This document shows, one piece after another, positions 44,383 to 55,039 of a stretch of 55,039 bases of DNA. The notes under the pieces were generated by a model that was not told the origin of the DNA, made no database searches, and saw only the letters and a list, made by a program, of their open reading frames with translations. This stretch comes from an uncultured Collinsella sp. (GTDB lineage: Bacteria > Actinomycetota > Coriobacteriia > Coriobacteriales > Coriobacteriaceae), in NCBI GenBank assembly GCA_900549185.1, contig URNM01000001.1, forward strand, positions 1 to 55,039, written 5' to 3'. The translations under genes and the position numbers were made by a program. Position 1 is the stretch's first letter; each line of letters starts with the position of its first letter.

Positions 44383-45159
44383 ATGGATGCCCAATTAACG
44401 ATTGTCGACGTAACCGGATCGACCAACGATGACCTGCTCAAGGCAGGAAAACAGGGAGCGCCGCACGGCACAGGACTTGCCGCCCGGGCTCAGACAGCAG
44501 GACGCGGTCGGCGCGGGCACAAGTGGGACTCAACCGTCGGCAACCTATTGCTTTCGATTGTCCTGCGCCCATGCGTTAATCCTGCAAAGTTCTCTGGTCT
44601 TGCCGCCGTCAGCGGCCTAGCGGTGCTCGAGGCACTCGAAAAACAGGGTCTTGCAAACGAGATTGGCCTCAAATGGCCCAACGACCTGGTCGCGCGTGGA
44701 CGCAAACTCGGCGGCATTCTGGTCGAGGCCGCACGCGATAACGAAGGCAAACCTTTCGCCGTCTGCGGCATTGGCGTCAATGTGAACTATGCGCCCCAAG
44801 AGGTGCCCAATGGCGGCCTGCCGGCAATCGGTCTCTCGGATCTCAACGAGAGCGTTCCCGCCGTCGATGTGCTACTCAAAGAGGTCTATCACACGGTCGT
44901 GAACGCTGTAGATGCGTGGGCAGGGCGTCTCAACGCCATGGAAGAAGACGCCGGACCACTCGCGCCCGTCCACGGCGAATATGTCGCTCACCTCAATTGG
45001 ATTGGGGAAACCGTTATCGCCCGCTCACCTGCTGGAGATGAGCTGGCACGTGGCATCTTTAAAACCGTCGATGCCTTTGGTCGCGCGTGCATCGAAACGG
45101 AAGGCGGCTTACGATCCTTCCATTTTGAGGAGGCATCTCTGCGTCCCTTAAGCGAATAG
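44383..45159 (+). CDS. birA: Biotin--[acetyl-CoA-carboxylase] ligase (monofunctional)
   Basis: A 258-aa class I biotin protein ligase. STNDDLLKAGKQGAPHGTGLAARAQTAGRGRRGHKW contains the biotinyl-AMP loop GRGRRG; GLKWPNDLVARGRKLGGILVEA holds the catalytic Lys, and CGIGVNVNY follows. There is no N-terminal helix-turn-helix, so it is an enzyme without the repressor role of E. coli BirA. Start at ATG 44383 with AAGGAGG upstream at a long spacing (11 bases). Its substrate AccB is encoded in the divergent operon. Confidence 0.94.
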   Translation: MDAQLTIVDVTGSTNDDLLKAGKQGAPHGTGLAARAQTAGRGRRGHKWDSTVGNLLLSIVLRPCVNPAKFSGLAAVSGLAVLEALEKQGLANEIGLKWPNDLVARGRKLGGILVEAARDNEGKPFAVCGIGVNVNYAPQEVPNGGLPAIGLSDLNESVPAVDVLLKEVYHTVVNAVDAWAGRLNAMEEDAGPLAPVHGEYVAHLNWIGETVIARSPAGDELARGIFKTVDAFGRACIETEGGLRSFHFEEASLRPLSE

Positions 45160-45211
45160 GGCGCCGCAGCCACCCACTCGGCAGCATTACCCAGCAGTCC
45201 AAACCATTATT

Positions 45212-45253
45212 CAAAACAAAAGAGCCCCGCTACCAAAATGGCAGCGGGGCTCT
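45212..45253 (-). terminator. Terminator of the str operon after rpsJ
   Basis: Stem AGAGCCCCGCT/AGCGGGGCTCT (45221-45231, 45243-45253), followed on the minus strand by TTTTGTTTT. Confidence 0.93.
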
Positions 45254-45274
45254 GTAAGCTATGAGCGATATCGC

Positions 45275-45583
45275 TTAGAGCTTGATGTCGATGTCGACGC
45301 CAGCGGGAAGGTCGAGACGCATGAGCGAATCAACGGTGCCCGAGGTGGGGTCGAGGATGTCGATGAGGCGCTTGTGGGTGCGCATCTCGAACTGCTCACG
45401 GGAGTCCTTGTTCACGTGCGGCGAGCGGATAACCGTGTACAGGTTGCGCTCGGTGGGCAGAGGGACAGGACCGGAAACGCGAGCGCCGGTCTTCTGAGCG
45501 GTCTCAACGATGAGCTTCGCGGACTGATCGACGACCTCGTGATCATAGCCCTTGAGGCGAATGCGGATCTTCTGGGTAGCCAA
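45275..45583 (-). CDS. rpsJ: 30S ribosomal protein S10
   Basis: A 102-aa protein, QKIRIRLKGYDHEVVDQSAKLIVETAQKTGARVSGPVPLPTE..., full S10/NusE, which also works in transcription antitermination. It starts at TTG 45583 behind a strong GGAGG. It follows fusA by 60 bp and is terminated here; tuf, commonly between fusA and rpsJ, is absent and rplC is 14 kb away. Confidence 0.97.
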   Translation of the reverse strand: MATQKIRIRLKGYDHEVVDQSAKLIVETAQKTGARVSGPVPLPTERNLYTVIRSPHVNKDSREQFEMRTHKRLIDILDPTSGTVDSLMRLDLPAGVDIDIKL

Positions 45584-45643
45584 CTTAAACCTCCAAAGAG
45601 TGCGAGAGATGTTCTCGCGGATTACGTAACAGGGAGCTCGAAC

Positions 45644-47743
45644 TTAGGCGTTCTTGCTCATGACCTCGTCCACGATGGACTTGGGCGCGGGCTCATAAGA
45701 GTCGAACTGCATCGTGTAGGATGCACGGCCCTGGGTCTGGGAGCGAAGGTCGGTAGCGTAACCGAACATCTCGCCCAGCGGCACCTTGGCACGGATGAGC
45801 TTGCTGTTCCTGCGATCCTCCATGCCCTCGATCTTGCCGCGGCGACCGGAGAGGTTGCCCATAACGTCGCCCATGTACTGCTCGGGGGTCTCGACCTCGA
45901 CAGCCATGATCGGCTCGAGCAGCTGCGGATCGGACTTCTTGAGGGCGTCCTTGATAGCCATGGAACCAGCGATCTTGAAGGCGGCCTCGGAGGAGTCGAC
46001 CTCGTGGTAAGAACCGTCGAACAGGGTGACCTTAACGTCGAGGACCGGGAAGCCGGCGATAACACCGGTGTTCAGGGCCTCCTGGATGCCCTTGTCGATG
46101 GACGGGATGTACTCCTTGGGCACGACGCCGCCGACGATAGCGTTGACGAACTCGTAGCCGAAGCCCTCCTCCATCTTCTCGAGCTTGATGACGGCGTGGC
46201 CGTACTGACCGCGACCGCCGGACTGACGGACAAACTTGCCCTCAGCCTTCTCGACGTCGTGACCAGCGGTCTCGCGGTAGGCAACCTGGGGCTTACCAAC
46301 GTTAGCGTCAACCTTGAACTCGCGGAGCAGACGGTCGACGATGATCTCGAGGTGCAGCTCGCCCATGCCGGCGATGATGGTCTGGCCGGTCTCGTGGTTG
46401 GTGGACACCTGGAAGGTCGGGTCCTCCTCGGCGAGCTTGGTCAGAGCCAGGGACATCTTGTCCTGCTCGGCCTTGGTCTTGGGCTCGATGGCAACGTCGA
46501 TAACGGGCTTAGCGAACTCAATCTTCTCGAGGACGATCTCCTTGCCCTCTTCGCACAGGGTGTCACCGGTGGTGGAGTTCTTGAAGCCGACGCAAGCGAC
46601 GATGTCGCCGGCGGCAGCGTCGTCACGGTCGATACGCTCGGCGGCGTTCATCTCGAGGATGCGGCCGAGGCGCTCGCGCTGACCGTTGGAAGCGTTGACC
46701 ACGTAGGAGCCGGACTCGGCGCGGCCGGAGTAAACGCGGACATAGGTGAGCTTACCGACGAACGGGTCGGTCATGATCTTGAAGACCAGGCCGGAGAAGG
46801 GCTCGTCGAAGGAAGGATGACGCTGGATCTCCTCGCCGGTGTCCGGATCGGTACCGGTGACGGCCTCGACGTCGAGCGGGCTGGGCAGGTAGTCGACGAC
46901 AGCGTCAAGCAGCTCCTGAACGCCCTTGTTCTTGTAAGCGGAGCCCACGAAGACGAGGTTGAGCTCGTTGGCCAGAACACCCTTGCGCAGAGCAGCCTTG
47001 AGCTCCTCGACGGTGAAGTCCTCCTCCATGAGGATCTTCTCCATGAGCTCGTCGTCAAAGCTGGCAGCAGCGTCGAGGAGCTCCTCGCGCTTGGTGGCAG
47101 CGATGTCGGCAAACTCAGCCGGAATCTCGTCCATCGGCTCGGGGTAGGTCATGCCCTTCTCGTCGGCCTTGAAGTCCCATGCAGTCATGGTGACCAGGTC
47201 GATGACGCCCCAGAAGTTGTCCTCGGCGCCCATCGGGACCTGAGCGGCCACGGCGTTGGCGTCGAGACGATCCTTCATGGTCTCGATAGCGTTGAAGAAG
47301 TCAGCGCCCACGCGGTCATACTTGTTGATGAAGGCGATGCGGGGGACGTTGAAGGTAGAAGCCTGACGCCAAACGGTCTCAGACTGGGGCTGAACGCCGG
47401 CAACGGCGTCGAAGACGGCGACAGCGCCATCGAGGACGCGCAGGCAGCGCTCGACCTCGGCGGTGAAGTCAACGTGGCCCGGGGTGTCGATGATCTGGAT
47501 GCGGTAGTCCTTACCGTCCTTGTTCCAGAAGCACGTGGTAGCAGCGGAGGTAATGGTTACGCCGCGCTCCTGCTCCTGAACCATCCAGTCCATGGTGGCA
47601 GCGCCCTCATGGACCTCACCGATCTTGTGGGTCTTACCGGTGTAGTAAAGAATACGCTCGGTCGTGGTGGTCTTACCAGCATCGATGTGGGCCATGATGC
47701 CGATGTTACGGGTATCGGAAAGCTTGTACTTAGGCTTAGCCAT
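45644..47743 (-). CDS. fusA: Elongation factor G
   Basis: A 699-aa GTPase of standard length. G1 is AHIDAGKTTTTER (residues 18-30), DTPGHVDFTAEVER G3, and NKYDRVGAD G4 (NKYD instead of the usual NKMD). RQSGGRGQYGHAVI and the C-terminal EPIMAVEVETPEQYMGDVMGNLSGRRG mark domains IV and V. It moves tRNAs and mRNA during translation. 19 bp after rpsG. Confidence 0.98.
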   Translation of the reverse strand: MAKPKYKLSDTRNIGIMAHIDAGKTTTTERILYYTGKTHKIGEVHEGAATMDWMVQEQERGVTITSAATTCFWNKDGKDYRIQIIDTPGHVDFTAEVERCLRVLDGAVAVFDAVAGVQPQSETVWRQASTFNVPRIAFINKYDRVGADFFNAIETMKDRLDANAVAAQVPMGAEDNFWGVIDLVTMTAWDFKADEKGMTYPEPMDEIPAEFADIAATKREELLDAAASFDDELMEKILMEEDFTVEELKAALRKGVLANELNLVFVGSAYKNKGVQELLDAVVDYLPSPLDVEAVTGTDPDTGEEIQRHPSFDEPFSGLVFKIMTDPFVGKLTYVRVYSGRAESGSYVVNASNGQRERLGRILEMNAAERIDRDDAAAGDIVACVGFKNSTTGDTLCEEGKEIVLEKIEFAKPVIDVAIEPKTKAEQDKMSLALTKLAEEDPTFQVSTNHETGQTIIAGMGELHLEIIVDRLLREFKVDANVGKPQVAYRETAGHDVEKAEGKFVRQSGGRGQYGHAVIKLEKMEEGFGYEFVNAIVGGVVPKEYIPSIDKGIQEALNTGVIAGFPVLDVKVTLFDGSYHEVDSSEAAFKIAGSMAIKDALKKSDPQLLEPIMAVEVETPEQYMGDVMGNLSGRRGKIEGMEDRRNSKLIRAKVPLGEMFGYATDLRSQTQGRASYTMQFDSYEPAPKSIVDEVMSKNA

Positions 47744-47762
47744 GTTAGTTCCTTACCTTAAC

Positions 47763-48236
47763 TTACCAACGATAGTGAGAGAACGCGCGGTTGGCCTCGG
47801 CCATCTTGAAGACGTCCTCACGCTTCTTGACGGAAGCGCCCAGGCCGTTGGAAGCGTCGAGGATCTCGTTGGCGAGACGCTCGGCCATGGTCTTCTCCTT
47901 GCGAGCGCGGGAGAAGTTGACGATCCAGCGGATACCCAGAGCGGTGGAACGACGGGAGTTGACCTCCATCGGGACCTGATAGGTAGCGCCACCGACACGC
48001 TTGGGCTTAACCTCGAGCGTGGGCTTGACGTTGTCCATAGCCTTCTTGAAGGTAGCGAGAGCGTCGCCACCCTCGGACTTCTCGGCAACGATCTCGAAAG
48101 CGGTGTAAACGATGCGCTCAGCGGTGGCCTTCTTGCCGTCAAGAAGGACCTTGTTGATGAGCTGAGTCACCAGGCGGTTGTTGTAAACGGCGTCAGGCTG
48201 AACCTCACGACGATTAGCTGCTGCACGACGCGGCAT
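47763..48236 (-). CDS. rpsG: 30S ribosomal protein S7
   Basis: A 157-aa protein, MPRRAAANRREVQPDAVYNNRLVTQLINKVLLDGKK to NRAFSHYRW, full S7. It binds the 3' domain of 16S rRNA and in enterobacteria represses the str operon. Confidence 0.98.
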   Translation of the reverse strand: MPRRAAANRREVQPDAVYNNRLVTQLINKVLLDGKKATAERIVYTAFEIVAEKSEGGDALATFKKAMDNVKPTLEVKPKRVGGATYQVPMEVNSRRSTALGIRWIVNFSRARKEKTMAERLANEILDASNGLGASVKKREDVFKMAEANRAFSHYRW

Positions 48237-48309
48237 GTGAAATCTCCTTAAGTGTCTACCGTGCGGCGCTTAGGCGGCACACGGCGAAAGTATCAAAACG
48301 TTATCTGGC

Positions 48310-48687
48310 TTATTTGGCCTTGGGGCGCTTAGCACCGTACTTGGAACGGGCCTGCATACGGTTCTGGACCGGAGCAGCGTCGTAGGCGCCACGGATGACG
48401 TGATAACGGACACCAGGGAGGTCACGGACACGACCGCCGCGGACGAGCACGATGGAGTGCTCCTGCAGGTTGTGGCCCTCACCCGGGATGTAAGCAGTAA
48501 CTTCGATGCCGTTGACGAGGCGAACACGGGCAACCTTACGAAGAGCCGAGTTCGGCTTCTTGGGGCTCGTGGTGAAGACGCGGGTGCACACGCCGCGCTT
48601 CTGGGAGTTGTGCTGCAGAGCAGCGTTCTTGGACTTCTTGGGCACGGAACGACGGCCCTGGCGAACCAGCTGGTTAATAGTAGGCAA
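48310..48687 (-). CDS. rpsL: 30S ribosomal protein S12
   Basis: A 125-aa protein. PTINQLVRQGRRSVPKKSKNAALQHNSQKRGVCTRVFTTSPKKPNSALRKVARVRL carries Lys of TSPKKPNSAL; ALRKVARV and LQEHSIVLVRGGRVRDLPGVRYH follow. At the well-known streptomycin positions the lysines (KKPN and VRGGRVRDLPG region) look wild type. It starts at TTG 48687 behind AAGGAG. First gene of the str operon. Confidence 0.97.
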   Translation of the reverse strand: MPTINQLVRQGRRSVPKKSKNAALQHNSQKRGVCTRVFTTSPKKPNSALRKVARVRLVNGIEVTAYIPGEGHNLQEHSIVLVRGGRVRDLPGVRYHVIRGAYDAAPVQNRMQARSKYGAKRPKAK

Positions 48688-48780
48688 AGCGTACTCCTTC
48701 TCGAATGATTCCAGCTTTCTGTAAAGTGCAACGGCTTGAATCGAGGGGTCAGCATCCCCCTACGAAACACGCAGTTCGAT

Positions 48781-48809
48781 AGGATACGTGGCGTTAGCTG
48801 TGCCGTCAA
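48781..48809 (-). promoter_or_regulatory. str operon promoter
   Basis: TTGACG (48804-48809), 17 bases, TATCCT (48781-48786) on the minus strand, about 95 bp upstream of the rpsL start. The -35 is near consensus. Confidence 0.75.
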
Positions 48810-48813
48810 CAGA

Positions 48814-48831
48814 CCACGCCGCCGGGCGTAT
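48814..48831 (-). promoter_or_regulatory. Ribosomal-operon dyad, str copy
   Basis: Minus strand ATACG-CCCGGCGG-CGTGG, preceded by GG, ending four bases from the -35 hexamer. Same core and spacing as 31545-31562 and 29680-29697. CATATTTC lies 11 bases to its right on the plus strand. Confidence 0.55.
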
Positions 48832-48885
48832 CCCAAAATTGGCATATTTCCGCAAACCCTACACAAAAGGGATCCCCTCCTGTGC

Positions 48886-49038
48886 GCATGTCGGATTCCC
48901 GGACCGGGCGGCCTGCGGTTTAAGTTTGCTGCTCTACAGTCCTGGCTCGCACGGAGGCCACATTAAGTGGCCTCCGGCTCGTGCGGAACTCGCGACAAGC
49001 TTAAACCGCAGGCCGCCCGGTCCGGGAATCCGACATGC
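48886..49038. repeat. Long hairpin element, str copy (E2)
   Basis: 43-bp inverted arms (48886-48928 and 48996-49038) with a single difference that would be a G-U pair in RNA, around a 67-nt core. Core ends match E1 exactly (CTGCTCTACAGTCCTG and TGCGGAACTCGCGA). The inner stem is GGAGGCCAC/GTGGCCTCC with loop ATTAA, so three base pairs differ from E1 on both sides in a compensated way. It ends 54 bp from the dyad, between the sigma/anti-sigma genes and the str promoter. The rest of 48688-49231 has the leader, promoter, a GGGGAC-family hairpin and a terminator, but no gene. Confidence 0.97.
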
Positions 49039-49056
49039 TCGTCGAGGCAACGCTAC

Positions 49057-49092
49057 CTGTCAAAAAGGGACAGGTTTATTTTGGTCGGTTTT
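49057..49092 (+). repeat. GGGGAC-family hairpin, left of the sigma-factor module
   Basis: CCTGTCAAAAA-GGGACAGGTTTA-TTTTGGTCGG, imperfect stem. An inverted copy lies at 50868-50908; the shared part is CAAAAAGGGACAGGTTTATT plus TTGGT. Confidence 0.7.
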
Positions 49093-49192
49093 ATCTGGGG
49101 ACACGTCGCTCTTCACTCTGATTCGCATCCATTTGCCACGTTCTTCCGAGAATCAGACAAATAGCGTTCAATCTAACCGTCCATATAACGCA

Positions 49193-49226
49193 AAATAGGC
49201 CGCTTCCCCCTGTGGGAAGCGGCCCT
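49193..49226 (-). terminator. Terminator of the sigma/anti-sigma operon
   Basis: Stem GGCCGCTTCCC/GGGAAGCGGCC-type (49199-49223), followed on the minus strand by TATTTTG. Confidence 0.9.
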
Positions 49227-49231
49227 CAATC

Positions 49232-50308
49232 TTACGAATAGACGATGGTAAAGGGTTCCGACGTTTCGGCGCCCCCTGTTGAAGTGCACCTCGTGCCCTC
49301 AAGCGTTACTGAGACCACTTGGTCGACATCAATCAACTTCGTTGGCACCCAGATGCTCTCTCCGCTATTGCGCGCATAAGAAAAATATAAGTTGAACACC
49401 CCTGCGTCGTCATCTTCGATAATCTGCTCAGATCCATCCTTGTAGCTGACGGTCAGCTTATTATCAACTGCTTCATAGCCCAAATCATCGATGTGCGTCT
49501 GGATGGAAAACGGGCTAATCTCAAGAGGTGAGTCACCGGAGCGGAGTTCCTTTGTATCGACGTACGCTCCAACGCTAAACTCGGGCGTCGATGCCTCGAA
49601 CGGCTTCGCATCCTCGCCTTCGCCCTCGGTCCACGAGATATTCCAGGTGACCGCATGTTGAAAACCTCGCTCGCGATCCATAGAAGCAAAGTACATCGTG
49701 CCATTAATGACAGTATCGCTTGATGTGTCCTTATCAATGGTGCAACGTGTGTCAGCCCATTCCTCGCCGAAGTTCATGCTGGGTGTACCGATGCCTTGTT
49801 CTTCTTCACCATAGAGAACAAGTTCGCCTGTCTCTGCTGCCGGCTTGTAGTAGTTAACGCCATTTGGATTGGACAACGTAAACGTCACGGCTCCGCAGCC
49901 GTTTTGGTCAATAGCCATCTCATGGATATCAAGCGTATAGCCGTTACCCTCGACGGACAGATTAACCTCCTGGACTGCACCCTCCAGGCTTTGGGGCGCG
50001 ATGCCATCACCAAACTCTCTGGTGTAGGTATATTTAGTCCCCGATGAGCCACTGTTGGTCCAGGTAATGGAATCCCCATTGCCGTGGTTTCCCCAGGCTG
50101 AGGCAAAATAGCTGGAATTGACAACGGCGTAGGCGACCCCTCCGGTCGCCAACACTCCGGCAAGACATCCGATTACGGCAACATACAGAGGTTTCGCGTG
50201 ACCCTTTCGACGAAGCGGCTTTCCAGCCGCAGCATCAATAACACGGTCGGCAAGATCGCTATCGGCTTGGATGGACTCGAAGGCCTGCTTGATTTGATTG
50301 GATTTCAC
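49232..50308 (-). CDS. Putative membrane anti-sigma factor / sigma-linked surface protein
   Basis: A 358-aa protein without a family I can name with certainty. Residues 1-38 are cytoplasmic and basic (MKSNQIKQAFESIQADSDLADRVIDAAAGKPLRRKG), residues 41-63 form one membrane helix (PLYVAVIGCLAGVLATGGVAYAVV), and about 295 residues lie outside, rich in Thr, Ser, Asp and Glu with beta-type repeats and two segments typical of Ig-like domains, resembling DUF4179-type ECF partners. It overlaps the sigma gene by 50 bp (translational coupling), which supports an anti-sigma or sensor role, with the short cytoplasmic part binding sigma. Confidence 0.65.
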   Translation of the reverse strand: MKSNQIKQAFESIQADSDLADRVIDAAAGKPLRRKGHAKPLYVAVIGCLAGVLATGGVAYAVVNSSYFASAWGNHGNGDSITWTNSGSSGTKYTYTREFGDGIAPQSLEGAVQEVNLSVEGNGYTLDIHEMAIDQNGCGAVTFTLSNPNGVNYYKPAAETGELVLYGEEEQGIGTPSMNFGEEWADTRCTIDKDTSSDTVINGTMYFASMDRERGFQHAVTWNISWTEGEGEDAKPFEASTPEFSVGAYVDTKELRSGDSPLEISPFSIQTHIDDLGYEAVDNKLTVSYKDGSEQIIEDDDAGVFNLYFSYARNSGESIWVPTKLIDVDQVVSVTLEGTRCTSTGGAETSEPFTIVYS

Positions 50309-50777
50309 GGTCGCCCTCCTCTAGGATGAATTTGAGCTTCGATCGACCACGAGCTAAACGCGTTCGAGCGGTCGCGGCTGGCACATGCAGTAACTCGGCA
50401 ATCTCTGAGGTCGAAAAGCCCAGATAGTAATAGAGCACGATGGGAACACGGAATCGCTCCGGAAGTCGCATAACGTCTGACAGGACCGCCTTGGACTCCT
50501 CCTGCGCCGTCGAAAGCGAATCGGCCAGGTTCTCAATATCCTCCACACGCCTCCATGGCTTTCGAAAGAGCGATTTGCATTCATTGATCGTGACCCGGAT
50601 AAGCCAGCGGCGAAGATGTTCCCGACTTTCAAAGTGTCCATCGCTTTTGAGCAACTTAAGAAAGACGTCTTGTGCAACATCGTCGGCATCGGCGCGATCG
50701 CGCAGGTACGTCAATGCGATTCGAAACACGACATCCCGGTGATCTTCGACCGCCTGTCTAAAAGCTTGTTCTTCCAT
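50259..50777 (-). CDS. ECF RNA polymerase sigma factor
   Basis: A 172-aa sigma-70 family factor with only regions 2 and 4. Region 2: HRDVVFRIALTYLRDRADADDVAQDVFLKLL (about 14-44). Region 4: LPERFRVPIVLYYYLGFSTSEIAELLHVPAATARTRLARGRSKLK (about 105-150). Start at ATG 50777 behind GGGAGG; a GTG two codons earlier is possible. It overlaps the downstream membrane partner and is preceded by an ECF-type promoter, so autoregulation is likely. Its place between rpoC and the str operon is unusual. Confidence 0.93.
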   Translation of the reverse strand: MEEQAFRQAVEDHRDVVFRIALTYLRDRADADDVAQDVFLKLLKSDGHFESREHLRRWLIRVTINECKSLFRKPWRRVEDIENLADSLSTAQEESKAVLSDVMRLPERFRVPIVLYYYLGFSTSEIAELLHVPAATARTRLARGRSKLKFILEEGDREIQSNQAGLRVHPSR

Positions 50778-50827
50778 AATCACCTCCCGGTGACGTTAAT
50801 GATTCTTGATGAGGCCCTCACCATAGA

Positions 50828-50854
50828 TACGCTCTTGCCGGACGAAATGTTTCA
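50828..50854 (-). promoter_or_regulatory. Candidate ECF-type autoregulatory promoter
   Basis: Minus strand TGAAAC (50849-50854), 17 bases, CGTA (50828-50831). This matches the TGAAAC/CGTA pattern of sigma-W-like ECF factors, with a predicted start about 45 nt before the sigma ATG. Confidence 0.55.
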
Positions 50855-50867
50855 AATTCAAGCAGGA

Positions 50868-50908
50868 AAAACCTACCAAAATAAACCTGTCCCTTTTTGG
50901 CAGGTTTT
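50868..50908 (-). repeat. GGGGAC-family hairpin, right of the sigma-factor module
   Basis: Minus strand AAAACCTGCCAAAAA-GGGACAGGTTTA-TTTTGGTAGGTTTT: a 14-bp stem with one mismatch and a 12-base loop. Inverted relative to 49057-49092. Confidence 0.8.
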
Positions 50909-50913
50909 CTTCA

Positions 50914-50953
50914 ACAAAAAAGACCCGCTTCCCTGTTGGGAAGCGGGTCTTTG
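50914..50953 (-). terminator. Terminator of rpoC transcript
   Basis: Stem AAAGACCCGCTTCCC/GGGAAGCGGGTCTTT with loop TGTT; the minus strand continues TTTTGTTG. Confidence 0.93.
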
Positions 50954-50978
50954 GAAGGGCGGTTAACGTACTAGGAAA

Positions 50979-55039
<4,061 letters not shown>

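Noticed and set aside
45374..47761. 795-codon open frame opposite fusA
   Set aside because: A shadow of the fusA codons; no SD and no domain.

Overview
The window looks like a chromosome segment of a gut coriobacterium, most likely Collinsella. This is an inference from the high GC content, the selenium-linked purine cluster, the FabK-type fatty acid operon, the fused acetyl-CoA carboxylase transferase and the many dispersed GTCCCC-type intergenic repeats; no search was possible. Most genes are on the minus strand.

Layout. (1) 1-4888: a type I restriction module (hsdR, then hsdS cut by the window edge) and a DEDDh exonuclease. (2) 5149-8302: accessory DNA with a possible 43-aa toxin-like peptide, a SIMPL protein and a solitary AbiEi-like gene between two arrays of a 62-bp palindromic unit. 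(3) 8374-18758: a purine catabolism cluster (selenium-type xanthine dehydrogenase, polyferredoxin, YgfK, SsnA, xanthine permease) with a divergent YheO/DauR-type regulator, followed by convergent ridA. (4) 19634-25065: U32 peptidase/RlhA-like protein, RluA-type pseudouridine synthase, an array of alternating palindrome arms, and a DeoR regulator with a Gfo/Idh/MocA dehydrogenase. (5) 25568-31356: S10/spc ribosomal protein genes rplC to rplX. (6) 31806-45159: phosphatase, CDF transporter, a lone PTS IIC and a complete FASII/ACC operon, with divergent birA. (7) 45275-48687: str operon rpsL-rpsG-fusA-rpsJ. (8) 49232-50777: ECF sigma factor with a membrane partner. (9) 50979-end: rpoC, 5' end outside the window.

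How it fits together. The purine genes take up xanthine and related purines, hydroxylate or deaminate them and pass electrons through Fe-S proteins and an FAD protein. The FASII operon makes malonyl-CoA (AccB, AccC, AccDA) and elongates acyl-ACP (FabD, FabH, FabF, FabG, FabZ, FabK); divergent BirA would biotinylate AccB.

Most notable. The S10 and str operons have matching upstream regions: a 153-155 bp hairpin element with a constant 67-nt core and locus-specific, almost perfectly inverted 43-44 bp arms, then about 53 bp (with CATATTTC at the same offset), then a shared dyad. RpoC carries an alpha-CTD-like helix-hairpin-helix domain near its C-terminus. Three other repeat systems (62-bp palindromic arrays, an array with 16-nt arms every ~41 bp, and hairpins with a GGGGAC loop and variable stems) fill much of the intergenic DNA. 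rpsJ is separated from rplC by about 14 kb, and the ECF pair sits between rpoC and rpsL.
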